Below are positions 12,735 through 25,250 of a stretch of DNA of 64,000 nt, piece after piece. The position numbers and the translations under genes were made by a program. The notes beneath the pieces were generated by a model. It worked only from the letters and a program-made list of their open reading frames with translations. It had not been told where the DNA came from and made no database searches. Position 1 is the first letter of the stretch. Each line of letters begins with the position of its first letter. The stretch comes from Telopea speciosissima (lineage: Eukaryota > Streptophyta > Magnoliopsida > Proteales > Proteaceae), in contig NC_057920.1 in NCBI RefSeq assembly GCF_018873765.1, positions 13,839,307 through 13,903,306 on the forward strand, in the 5' to 3' direction.

Positions 12735-13930
12735 TCAGAAACGTTTATAAGTTACAATAAATAAAATAAAAAAAAAATCAAATGAGATGAGGACAATACT
12801 CTCCCTCAAGGTGGAGAGTGCATTGTACAAACCAGCTTCATAATTAAAGCCATGGAAAAGATCTTGCGCCCCAAAGTTTTGGTGAATATGTTGACAATTT
12901 GGTTGACGATGCCGGCTTGTATCGTATCTTTTCATGAATGAGATGACAATCGATTTCAATGTGTTTTGTCTTTTCATAAAATATAAGATTGGAAGCAATA
13001 TGAAGTGCGTCATGATTATCATGATACAAAGTGATTTTATGATGTGGCACCCATAGATCAGTTAGAAGATAGAAAGTCACGTGAGTTCCCATTATGTAAA
13101 GGCCAGAGATCAGTATTTAGCTTCAACTAAAGAGAGGAAACTCCTTTTTTTCTTCTTCTTAGATTTCCATGAGATGGAACTGGTTCCAAAAAAAGTGCAA
13201 TATTCAATAACAATTCTTCTGAAAGTAGGCAACCTCCCTAATCAGAATCACAAAAGGCTTGTAATATGAGAGGACTTGAGAAGAAGAAAAGAATGTCAGT
13301 GTCTGGTGAGGACTTGATGTAACAAACAACATGTAATGTTGTTACATGTTGTTTTCCAATTAATGAGGTTCTCGTGGCTTACTCATAAATTGATTGAGAT
13401 AATTGACAAAATAAACAATATCAGGGCATGTGATTGTAAGATATATGAGGCGACCTATGAGACACCATAAATAGATGGATCAAAGAGCAGTAGACCATCA
13501 TTTGGTTGAAGTTTCAAATTTTGTTCCATGGAAAGTCACATGGATGCCATCTGAGTGCGCCTGTGCCAGTCAATATGTCCAAGGCATATTTGCGTTGGGA
13601 GAGATTAATTCCTTGGCATGAATGAGCAGACTCAATCCCAAAATATATTTTAAGTAATCCAAATCTTTGATATGAAATAATAATAAAAAAAAAAACGTAC
13701 GTACTGCACAAGGCTCCTGCCAGTGCGGGGTCTGGTGAGGGTCATAAATATTTTAAGTAACCCTTGCTTTCGCCAAGAGGCTATTTCCAGACTCGTACCC
13801 ATGATCACTTGATCACAATGGCACAATCTTTACCATTGCACCAAGGCCTGCCCTCTTTGATAGAAGTAGAGTTATTGCCCGTGATAATGATATCCTCTAC
13901 ATAGACTAGAACTAGGATTTTTCATATGGA
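12735..13930 (-). mobile_element. Copia retrotransposon pol fragment (RT to RNase H)
   Basis: On the minus strand the translation has 'YVEDIIITGNN' (the Copia RT catalytic YVDD region, with D to E), then 'YFGIESA...INLSQRKYALDIL', then RNase H 'LYHDNHDALHIA' and 'TKHIEIDCHLIHEKI'. Stops and frameshifts show an inactive remnant. It is interrupted by a SINE at 13673-13853. No LTRs were identified. Confidence 0.8.
13673..13853 (-). mobile_element. tRNA-derived SINE (Au-like), inserted in the Copia fragment
   Basis: On the minus strand it starts 'gggcaggccttggtgcaatgg', with a pol III A box (tggtgcaatggtaaag, 13829-13844) and a B box region (gggtacgagtctg, 13788-13800). It continues with the 'ccccgcactggcaggagcc' type body and ends in a T-rich tail, as Au SINEs do. 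Direct repeats 'tctttgata' at 13664-13672 and 13854-13862 form its TSD. Confidence 0.8.
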
Positions 13931-15503
13931 AATGAATAGAGTAATCATCCTGAGATTACACAAAACTCACATCAATAAGAACAATAGAAGTTTCCGACAT
14001 AAACAAAAATCGAAACAGGGTATAAACAAAAATATGTATGGTAACACAAGCAAAAAAAAAATCTGACATAAACAGAAATAGAAATATGGCATAAATATGC
14101 CAGAAACATAAATACAGGAACAGGAACAAAAAACTTTTCCAGAACATAAACATAAATTCTGGAAAAGAAACATATTCTCGTTCCAGAACGGAAACATAAT
14201 TCTGTCTTTTCAATATAGGAACATAAATAGAAACAAACATAATTCTGTTTCTAATATATATATATATATATATTATAAACCTGTAATGGCGGTCAACAAT
14301 CAGTCAATGTCGGCAACGACCAGATTCTAGGGGGTCGCCGGACAACCCGATGGATCAAATAGTTGGGTCAACGTACCGGATACACAGTTACCCGATAACC
14401 TGACCAGGTCAGACTGGTACTGATTCAGCTCGGTTCCATTTGTGCTTGGTTCGGCCAGTTCCGTTTGTGCTTAGTTCGGTCTGTTTGGTTTGTGACGAAC
14501 CAACCTCGACATGGGGTTGAATTTTTTATAAAGGTTCATAACTTAATGGGCTTGGACCCCACGAAGTTAATCAATTAAAATCAAAAGAGCCCAGCCCATT
14601 CCTAAACAAGTAACCCAAATAAATCTAACTTGAGCACCTTCATCCCAACTTCTTCTTCCTCTAATGTACTACCGCCGCCCCATTATCTCCTTCTCAGTTT
14701 TGTGTTTTTATTTTAATAGTTCAGTCACCGGAGACCGAAGTGCCACCTTCGGTGACTTACGGCAAGTGGTACATATATAGCGGCAAGGGGCCATCAAGGT
14801 GGGCAGCTAGAAACCTTCATTTGCTAGTGGTTTGCAAGGCAGTGTTCTGCCTGGTAAATCTTGTCGAACCATGGACGTAGGCAAATCATGTAAATCCTTG
14901 TGTTTATTGTATGATTGTTGTTTTCAATTTCCATTCTTTTCTACATCGTGATAAGATTTGTTTTAAACATTAAATCTCCATAAACCTAGACTTTACATGT
15001 ATTAGCTTATACCAAATGGTTTCTACTACATACACACCTCGCAACATCCCTTAGAACACCAGAATATAAAGCTTAATATAACAAACAAATATTTTTTTTC
15101 GCTAAAAGATCATGTATATTAAAAAGAAGAAGAATATACAAGAAAACTAGAAAAACTACGTGACAAAAACAAACACTACCGGGCGTAACCCCAAACCCTT
15201 AGGGGAGGGGGAAAGAAAGCAAATGAAAGGAACTAGCAAACATTACATGACCACAAAGTAACCTCAATAAATGGCTTTATATCATCTGGTGCAACTTCAC
15301 AAGAGCAACCAAAAAAAAAGAGACTAACAACAATAAGAACATAAGCATTTTACAATAGGATCATTACAGAACTGTTGGAAGTACATGTGCATGGCATGGT
15401 GTGTCATACACACTGCTAAGCCAATAGAATTAGGTCAAAACTAACCAAGCCTTCAATTGAAACCCCATAAGAGAAACTGAATATTTCCCTTCCTAGTTGG
15501 TGA
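13931..15503. other. Spacer and 3' flank of the KNOX gene
   Basis: Holds a low-complexity 'aaacataaa' region (13950-14240), a TA microsatellite at about 14256-14272 and unrecognised sequence. The part nearest 15503 should contain the KNOX 3' UTR on the minus strand, but a polyadenylation site could not be fixed. Confidence 0.4.
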
Positions 15504-18500
15504 TCATGGGCCCAAACGATAAGCACCATCACTCATGAAATGACCCTCCATATAAAGAGCAGTATTCTGTGCATGTAACCCATCCATAACCACAAATTGC
15601 ATGTCTTCAGCTGGTTTCCAGTGTCTTTTTCTCTGATTTATGAACCAATTATTGATTTGCTTCTGATCCAAACCAGTTGATTCTGCCAATGCAACCTTCT
15701 CTGTCTCCTGCTCCATTGGCATTAACATAGTCATGTTAATTTCTAAAGAGAATGAAACAAGAAAATGGTTGCCAAAGTTTTATTTGAGTTCAGTTTTGAC
15801 TTATAATGCTCCAGTGTAGAGAAATTTCTCTCCAAATGGCCCTTAATCCCGCCACATGGCACGATGATGAGACAACTTTAAACCGTTGGGTGGACAAGAA
15901 ATGATCTAGATGGGCCACATCAAATTCTAGAGTCAAATTCAACCATATACCACACTCTCAATCTTCTCATTTTTTGAATTTTTTGTAGCCCAATTCTGCC
16001 ACTTGAAAAACTCCATTTGGTTGTTTTGGTGTAATATGGTTTTAGTTGAGCTAGCCTCCTCTCCTTGAGGTTGGAGCCCTCGAGTCTTGGGGATCCTAGG
16101 CCCGAGTCTTAGAAGGTTGCCTTAGTTTTGTATCTATTTTTCTTCTCTTTTGTAATAAATTAATGAAAAAATGTTCTCTGCACTAGGGGCGCAGAATGTG
16201 CCAAAACACATGGGGGTGGGCGAAATGACCGACCCGTCCCGCCCCATGTGTCTAGGCATAGCCTGCATCCCGGCCTATGCGCTCTCAGGATGAGATATCG
16301 CCCTAAATTAATTTATCTATTAAAAAAAATCCACTAGGATTAAAATTTGATATGTGAGTAGAAGGCCTAGAGTGCAACCTGTCCACAAATTTTAAGGAAA
16401 CTTAAGTTACTGAGTTACTGCTTAGTGTAGACATACCGATGGATATGGCCATTTGTAGTGTAGTTCCCACCAATTAAGTAGCTTTTGCCTTGCATCCTTG
16501 GGAAGTTTCCCTTTCTTCTTTTTCTTAGAAAGCTCTTGTTTGAGGCTGCTTAAGTAGCCACTATACTTCTTCAAAAGATGATTCTTTAATTCTCTATCTT
16601 CAGCGCGTGGATCAATCTCAAGGGGTTCCATCTCTCCCTCACTATTGTCTTGATCTTCTTCAGATGAACCCACACCTTCACACTTCTCATCTACATCTAT
16701 CAATTCAAATTGTTAACAAGAAAATATATAGAAGACACTCAAGAGCCAATTATCTTCCTAACTTCTCAGATGCTTCCACAAGGAGCCAAGATATGGCCAG
16801 TAATTCACCTTGCCATTTTCCTTTTTTTGCTCTTTATATTACTTCAGGAACCTGGACATTCTCTTTATAATTTAATTGCCTAATATAGATAAACACCTAT
16901 ATAACTACCAGCTTAATATTCAGATTGAGACTTCCTACTTAATGATAATAAAATCAACCAAAAGAAAAGCAAAAAAGTAAAAACATTTTTTTTTTTTTTT
17001 TTTTTTTAAAACAAGAAATATTTCAATTTTCTGATTATCTTTCTTGTAGTTCGAACCACAATTGGAAAACCAGGTTTTCTGACTCAACTCGTCTTTCAAA
17101 AAAATCTGGTGACTTGGCCTTGTCAAACCCGGACAAGGCAAACCATGTTTTTTAATTGTTAATGCAATAAATAGTATATATTAACAAAAAAAGAAGGGAA
17201 AACCAGAAATAAAATCAAGGAATCACATATCAATGCATTTTGAGTTTATACCATAGAACAAGAGAAGGGAGTCGAAGAGTTGAGGGTTTCTTACTGTTTT
17301 AGAATACGGATTTACTATTTTATTCAACTTTAGTTTTTAAGTGAACCGGCTTTATGGTTTTTAAAAAAGATACTAAACTCATCGAGTTTGTCACGACTTG
17401 GACCATTTATGACCCAGTCTCATTATTTTTTACTCTAACCTAGTCTACGCGACTCTTGACCGGGTTTTCCAAAATTTTGACTCTAAATCCAGTTTTCCAA
17501 CTATGGTTCTAATTTTTTTTAGAGTGAATAAATAATATATAAAGAGAAAGGAGAAAATACAAAAGAGGAGGGGCAAGCCCCTCAACTAAGTCCACTCAAG
17601 AAGCCTACAAAGACCAGTAAAGCAACTGCTCAACACAGGACAAGCAACACAAGCTAAGAAATAACCAACAGAACATGCAGCAACAAAACAGGCAGGCTAG
17701 GGGGGGAGGGGAGAACTGCACTGGGAACTTCATAAAAGCTCTTGTTATGCATCCAATATGAATAACACAAGAGCCCTTGTACTTGCAACTACTATTCTGC
17801 ATATCATACTTTTCTTTGTGACCAAGCTAGGTTGTCCCTGTCATATGCAACTCTAAACATAGGTTCTTATGATGTAAGACTTAAGTTACACCATCTATCT
17901 TGCTCAACTATCCTAGAATGATTTTTTTGACTGTGAATATATTCATTTGGTTAAGAGCAATCAAAAGAGGAAGAAAGAGAGATAGTGCTTATGTGGTTCA
18001 GTTGAGTTCAACCTATGTCCACGGTGAAGGTAAGTTTCCACTATTTAGGATTGAAGGAATTAGAAGGACAGTCTACTAGTTGAAGGGACTGTGCCTCTAA
18101 TCAAAGAAACCTGATTTACAATGCTTCTAGGTTTCATATCAAGATGTACATAACATATAGGAATCTCATCAGGAGTCCTAAATCCTAACCACCTACCGTG
18201 CCAAGCCTTATCTTAATCAACATCGCTGAGCTGGTTCCTAGCGGTGGAGAGAGAGGGTGAGTATATTACTAATACGCCCCCGCAAATTCAAAAGAGAGGG
18301 GAGGGGGAGGAGACATCTTGAGGTTGGTAAGCAGAGTGGAGAACCGCTGAAAAGGTAACGGTTTGGTAAAAATATCGGCCAACTGATCTTTTGTAGATAA
18401 GAAATGAACATCAAAATATACCTTGGCAACTTTGTCCTGGACAAAGTGGAAGACGATTTCGACGTGCTTAGTACATGCATGGAATACAGGATTGGTCATG

Positions 18501-21500
18501 AGACAGATGGTGCCAACATTGTCACACTAGAGTAGTGGAGCAACAAGAAGAAAAATATGAAGTTCCTTTAAGAGAGATTGAAGCCAAGTTAATTTTTGCG
18601 GCCACATTGGCAAGAGCACAATACTCCAGCTCAGTGCTAGATCATGCGACTGTGGCTTGATTGCAAGAACTCCAAGATATTAGATTGCAGCCAAAAAATA
18701 CTGCAAACACCCAAGTAGACATACGATTGTCAGGGCAACCGGCCCAGTCGATGTCCAAAAAGGCATATAGAGTCATCTTGGAATCACAATAAAAAAGTAG
18801 ACCATATGAGAGCGTGCCCTTAGGAAGAATGCGCTTGACGGCACCAGTGATCAAGAGTTGGACTTTGCATAAATTGACAAACTTTGTTCATAGCATATTG
18901 TATATCAGGACGTGTCAAGGTGGCATACTGGAGCGCACCAACATTGTTTGTGTAATGTGTTGGATCAGGCCTGAGAGCGCTAAAGAATTTACTTAGGCGC
19001 GCAGTTGTAGATATGGGTGTAGTAACTGGTTTATAATCAACCATATTAACCTTGGACAAGAGATCGATGATGTATTGCCGTTGAGAGAGATGTAAGCCTT
19101 GAGAGAACTGTGAAACACTAATTCTAAGAAAATAATGTGGGGGTCCCATATCTTTGACAGGGAAGGCAACCCCAATTTTCTGAAGAAACTGGTCAAAAGA
19201 GTATCACTGCTCCTGGTGAGGATAATATCATCAACATAAATGGTATCAAGACTGCCATTGTATATAAAAAGAGAAGTGTCAGTCTTGAAACCCACAAAAT
19301 CATTCTCAAGAAGAAAGAAGCTAAGACGATCAAACCAAGCGCGAGGTGCCTGATTAAGAACATAGAGTGACTTGTGGAGCTTGCAAACATGGTTGGGATA
19401 CAAGGGGTCAAAAAACCCAAGTGGTTGTGTCATGTAAACGGTCTCAATTGAAGAAACACATTTTGAATATCCAACTATCGGATGGACCAAGCCCGAGAGA
19501 GCAATAGAGAGCACCAGACGTATAGTGGTGGGTTTGACCACTGGACTGAAAGTTTCATTATAATCAAGGCCCATTCTTAAGGAGGCATTGTACTCAGTAT
19601 CCATAACCTGACGACAGTGAGGGGATTTATTTACAATGGTGAAGCTGGTAGGTTCAACAATAGTAGGGTCAATAGGTGGAGCGGTGGCAACAAATAACCT
19701 TGGACGACAAGTACCATCCTTGGTGTGAGTTACCATTGGGTGACTATTAACAACAGGTGAGGCCACAGGGAGATCCACCATTAGGTCAACGGTGGGAAGG
19801 GAGCCAGCAGGACTAGTGGAGGTAGAGGTCGCAGAATAGTTGTCACAGCGTCACGGCGATCCAAATCGGTGGAGGGGTGTCACGTCGATATATCGACATG
19901 TCGCCTGCCATGGCGTTGCCATGGCAAGCATGTCGACCGTGTTTTATTTTTTATTTTCTCTATTTTTAATGTTTTAATAGATGTATACTCAAGCCATGTT
20001 TTATTTTTTCTCTATTGTTTTTCAAGTTTTAAGAAGAAAATTCAGAAATCGAAGAAGAAATCGAAGAGGGAAAGAAGAAATCGAAAGAAATCGAAGAGGG
20101 AAAGAAGACAGGAAGAAGAAATCGAAGAAGAAATTGAAGACAGGAAGAAGAAATCGAAGAGGGAAAGAGAGACAGGAAGAAGAAATCAAAGAGGGACGCA
20201 ATGGCGTAGGTCGCCATGCAACCTTCTCCAGCGCCAGGACGCCATGACAACTATCGGTCGCAGGGGAAGGTGATCCCGCTTAGGGTGGATCCAGTAGGAT
20301 GGGGGAGGGGAGGGCAGTGGCTGGGAGTCACGGGAAAAGGCCTGCGATGATACCAAGTCAGCTAGTGGGCCATGAGGGGGGAACCAAGAGAGTACAGAAG
20401 GCGGTCCAAGCAAGGACTGTTGGGAAACTGGTGCAGGCGCATGACTAGGTAACCCCACACTAAAGGGAAAGCGCCCTTCATAAAAAACCAACATGGCGCG
20501 AAACAAGAAGTTTTCCGGTGTTTCGATCAAAACACTTGTAACCTCGATGTCTAGAACTATAACCCAAGGAAACATGTATACCGGACCGAAATGCTGTAAG
20601 ACTTTAGTTACACCATCTATCTTGCTCAACTATCCTAGACCGAATTTTTTGACTGTGAATATATTCATTTTGTTAAGAATGATCAAAAGAGGAAGAAAGA
20701 GAGATAGCGTTTACGTGATTCGGTTGAGTTCAACCTTAGTCCACGGTGAAGGAGAATTTCCACTATTTTGGTTTGAAGGAATTACAATCCTTAATATAGG
20801 AGGACAGTCTAGTAGTTGAAGGATTGTGCCTCTAATCAAAGAAATCTGATTTACTATGCTCTAGCTTTCTTATCAAAATGTACATAACATATAGGATTCT
20901 CATTAGGAGTCCTAAATCCCAACCGCCTATCGAGCCGAGCCTAATCTTGATCAACATCGTTGAGCTGGTTCCTGACGGTGGAGAGAGAGAGAGAGAGAGA
21001 GAGGGCGAGTGTATCGCTAATACATTCCTAAGAGCCTTGTGTAGAGAATAGTCATTTTAATTCTTGGCTCAAAATGATTCCCCCATAAACAGTTCGCATA
21101 CATTATTTCTCCTTTTTTCAATTCTAGTTCACTACTGCATCAATACACTAAAGCTGTGTTTGGTATGCATTATTGGAATGCATTCTAGGTTGATTTTGCA
21201 TTCTTAGATGATACATACAATTATTTTTATCATCCGAGAATGCAAAATCAACTTAAAATACATTCTTGGAATGCATAACAAATGCTGCCTAAACATACAC
21301 AAAAGCATCATGACCAATTTTTTTTAAAAAAATGCAAACATTAAAATCTCAAACCTAATATATCAATTGATCTCCACACTATCATACACACTTTAGTGGT
21401 GATTGTTCCAAATCAAAATTCTACACAATATTACTACTGGTGTGTACTACACGACAATACCAGCATTAACAGATAAACAGATGAAAAATAAGTTCATGTC

Positions 21501-22207
21501 AGGACATTAATCATTGTAACATTTTATATCAAGCATAAACTCAATTTTAATTTCTTCAATTTAATGTAAACAAATTCATGTTTGTATTAAATTAAGGAAT
21601 CTCAACCCATTGGGCCCAAATAGTACATGAGAACCCTTTACATCTATTTTATTCAATAATGGATTAGAGAACTGCTAATAAATTGCAATAATCTATCTAA
21701 TATATTCTGCTTTAGCATTTTTTATCCATCAATGAAATCACTGAAGGACATAATAAATGATATATATAAAAAATAAAAAGAGGGAGGGAGGAAGGAAAAG
21801 TTGATATGTTCCTAAATTCTATAATTTTTTTTTATTTTTTTTCTCCCCTGGAACTGAACATTACTCAGTTTAGGCATTGTTTAACCAGATTCATATTATA
21901 TTCAATAGACACCACCAAAGCTAGTACCACTAAAGAAAAAATAAATAATAAAATAAACCAAACCTAATTACCCCACAAGACATTTTCCTTTTCCTATCAC
22001 CTGGGATTTTGATGCTTAACTATTTCAGCCATTTTTCCCATCCCAGTCCATTCACTGGATTTGTTTATCAGCAGATCTTACTACTCACATATTGAATCTT
22101 TCCATTGACATACATTGTCCACCCAAAGCCAATAGATTTTGTGACCATTTCTCCAATCATCTCCTGGTCAGATGAAGGAGAAGGAAAGAAAAATGTTGCA
22201 GCCTTTG

Positions 22208-22238
<31 letters not shown>

Positions 22239-24381
22239 AAAAAAAATGGTGCAGAATACAATTTGTTATAACAATAAAATCATTTCTAAGTAACATACAA
22301 CCATCCCTTGCACCATCAAGACCATCTTCAACTCTCCTTACACATTGGTCAATGAGAGATACATTGAGTAGAAAATTAAAGTACACAAAGACTAAAAGCA
22401 ACACAGAAAGAATTAATTACTTGGTTCAGCAGGATTGTTTTTGACAAAAGATGAGATAATAATTTTTTTCACATGAGTAAATCCAGGTCACAAGCATTAA
22501 TTAGATATTGCTAAAACCATGTACTCACAATGAAAACCAGCCCTGATTACAAGCAACAAAGTCATCCATTGATGATCATGACAAATAATTCCTAATCCTC
22601 TTCAACCATCCACACAATATTAACACAAATCATTGTGCACATAAGCATCCCAAATTGAATTGTTCCAAACAAAAATATTAAGAAAAACCCTCTCACACCC
22701 CTCTGTTGATTCACAATTTAACTTTTTATCTTATATTAAAATGTAGTAATACAAATTTCAGATGCAATACTCCAGCAAAAGATATCAATGCAAAAAGAGT
22801 TAAAACTACTATTTCTCTTTCTTCAACTGATAGCTGATGAGTTTTCAAAATATAGACCCCAGGAATGGAGGGTTACAAACAGTTGCACTCTTTTTAACAG
22901 ATAAGAAACAAAAAAATTATCAAGCATGATTTTTCATATTTCCTTGAATTTTTATATAATAATAATAGACTGCAGTTTCAGGTGTCCCCCCCCCCCCCGC
23001 CCCGATACTTATTGTTTGTTTTCTTAGCGTTTTTATTTATCTGTCGATGGCATTGCCGAAGGTGGGGATTTAATCTCACATGTCTTGTAGTTGTGTTTGA
23101 CTCATAGCCAGTGTTTTTTTGTACACTCCTTTTATTTATTTTTTTTCAATACAAAATGATATTTTAACGAAAAAATAATAATAATAATAATAAATTCATA
23201 GAGAAAGCATTTCTATTTGAATAGAAGGTACAAGTTACAACATCAAATACTTATGGAGGTGCATGTAGAGAAGAATTAATAAAAGCAGAGTTAATTACCT
23301 CGAGAAAGACATATTTTGAAATGATTCAAGTTTACAAGATTCACATGCTGTCATAGGAAGAGCTACAATACCCACAGAACAAACACACTAGTCTATAAAG
23401 TTTTTCTTGTTATCAATGTGGAAAAGAATGCTTGACACTGCAACACAGCAGGTAATTTTAATAGTCTTCCCACCACTAGGAATTACATTGTAACAATAAA
23501 GTTTCTTCTTCTTGAGAACCTTTCCTTCAATATTCTTTCTCCTCAACCAAGATTGATCCACAACAGAACAAAAACAAGTTAAAGTCATCAACATTCAATC
23601 TCATTGGATTTAAATGAACCAACATTCAATATTTTTCACTTCCAAAAGAAAAAAGAAAATAAAAAAATCAACCCTATGCACCTATCCATAATTAATACAC
23701 AATGCACAAGAATTTGAATACCACTTTAATTTGAAGCTCATTTTAGAACTAAAGATTTTTTTTTTCCCTTCTTTTTTTGGTTCTAGGGATCAAACACTAC
23801 TAAACCTCCATACTAAATGTGGTAGGCAGAAGAGATGGGATCATGAGATATACAACACTGATTTGAGTTGGAACAGCATCCAATGTTGCTCTGCTTAATT
23901 TATTATTACTTTAAATAATAAAAAAAAAAAAAGGAAAAAAATCTAGGGAGGTTCTCTTTCCCATAATTTTATATTAACCATTAATTTATATCCCACTAAA
24001 ATGATTAATAGATTTGAAACAATTCATAGACCACCGACACACAGAAGGAGAAGAAAGAAAGTGTGTTTGGAACATCGGAACCCTAAGCCTGAATTCCTGA
24101 AACTGGAACAGCCAGAGCTGTGTCAGCTCCAAACCCAGAACCTATTCCTTCTAGAGATTTGCGAGATCACGTATTTCCATTATTTCACTTCTCTCTCTCT
24201 CAGACCGTATCAGTACGGGTTTTCTACTTGCACCATACACCACGCAAAAGCCAAAACTTCACACTCTCTGCAACAAACCCATCCTAAGATTCAAACCTAA
24301 GAGCCTCTCTCACATACTTTCTGGGTTTTCCTTCATTTCTTCTTTAACTACTAAACGTGTTTAGGTCCGAGAGACAGAAAG

Positions 24382-24412
<31 letters not shown>

Positions 24413-25214
24413 ACCTGAGGAGAAATTCAGTAGAGAGCCATGACTGAGCGTAGTAAGCTGCGCCTCAACCCTTCGCATGAACTCCATGGCTTCTTGTATA
24501 GGCCTTGTCAGCTCCTCCCTATACTTCACCAACATATCATAGTAGGCTTCCTACGACAAATATTGTAAGATCCCAAAAAAATTAATATAACCCTAATTTT
24601 ATTTTGTTATTATTTGTTCTTGAATTATCAATTTAATAAAGGAATTATTACCATGAACTGATCGAGTTCTGGGTCAGTTGAAGAATCTCTGCAAATAACG
24701 GATGATCGGTGCCGTGTTTCGAATTCCCGATGAACTGCCGTTAACCGAGCTACCACTTCAGGTGGAGCTCCTACCTGTAAGTTTTAACCATTAAACATTA
24801 ATTAATAATCATTTAATCATAAGAGTATTTAGACTAATCCACTTCAGGTGAGGAAGTAATAATACCTTTTGACATTCCATGTAAGCTTCCAGAAGGTTTG
24901 AATACTGAGGGTGAGCAATGATCTTAGCCTTAATAGCATCAGCCTCGCTTGAACTACCACCACCACCACCACCACCTCCACCTCCACCACCACCTCTACC
25001 AGCGGCTGATGTGTAGTGAAATTCTTGATTATATTGAGAACCACTAGCTTCGGTCTTCACGATCGGAGAAGGAGATTCAGAGAGAAAGCACTCAACCGAT
25101 TGTTGATGATGATGATGATGAAGTGTGTTACTTCTACCATAAACTGATGAATTGGGTGCAAGAACAAGAGGACCTCCTCCACCATATAAGAAACTCCCCC
25201 TCGTTGTTGTGCTT

Positions 25215-25250
<36 letters not shown>

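Larger units (their letters stand above)
17873..21024 (-). mobile_element. Degenerate Copia LTR retrotransposon in KNOX intron 3
   Basis: Two LTRs (17873-18276 and 20595-21024) bracket about 2.3 kb of Copia pol on the minus strand, the same direction as the host gene. The order on the minus strand is 5' LTR, a short integrase C-terminus-like piece, RT, RNase H, a G-rich polypurine tract (about 18276-18290) and the 3' LTR. Gag, protease and most of integrase are missing, as is any primer-binding site next to the 5' LTR, so there was a large internal deletion. The LTRs differ at many positions, implying an old insertion. Bases next to the outer LTR ends (tatga and ttcct) do not form a TSD. A small TIR element is nested at 19835-20255. 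Confidence 0.85.

Noticed and set aside
13780-13853. tRNA gene suggested by A and B box sequences
   Set aside because: No cloverleaf or anticodon arm can be drawn; the boxes belong to a tRNA-derived SINE with a TSD.
19869-20273. Lys/Arg/Glu-rich frames
   Set aside because: They arise from a 'gaagaaatcgaa' purine repeat inside the hAT-like element, with three frames open at once.
17873-21024. Target-site duplication for the Copia element
   Set aside because: The 5 bp outside the two LTRs (tatga and ttcct) do not match, so I could not confirm a simple intact insertion.
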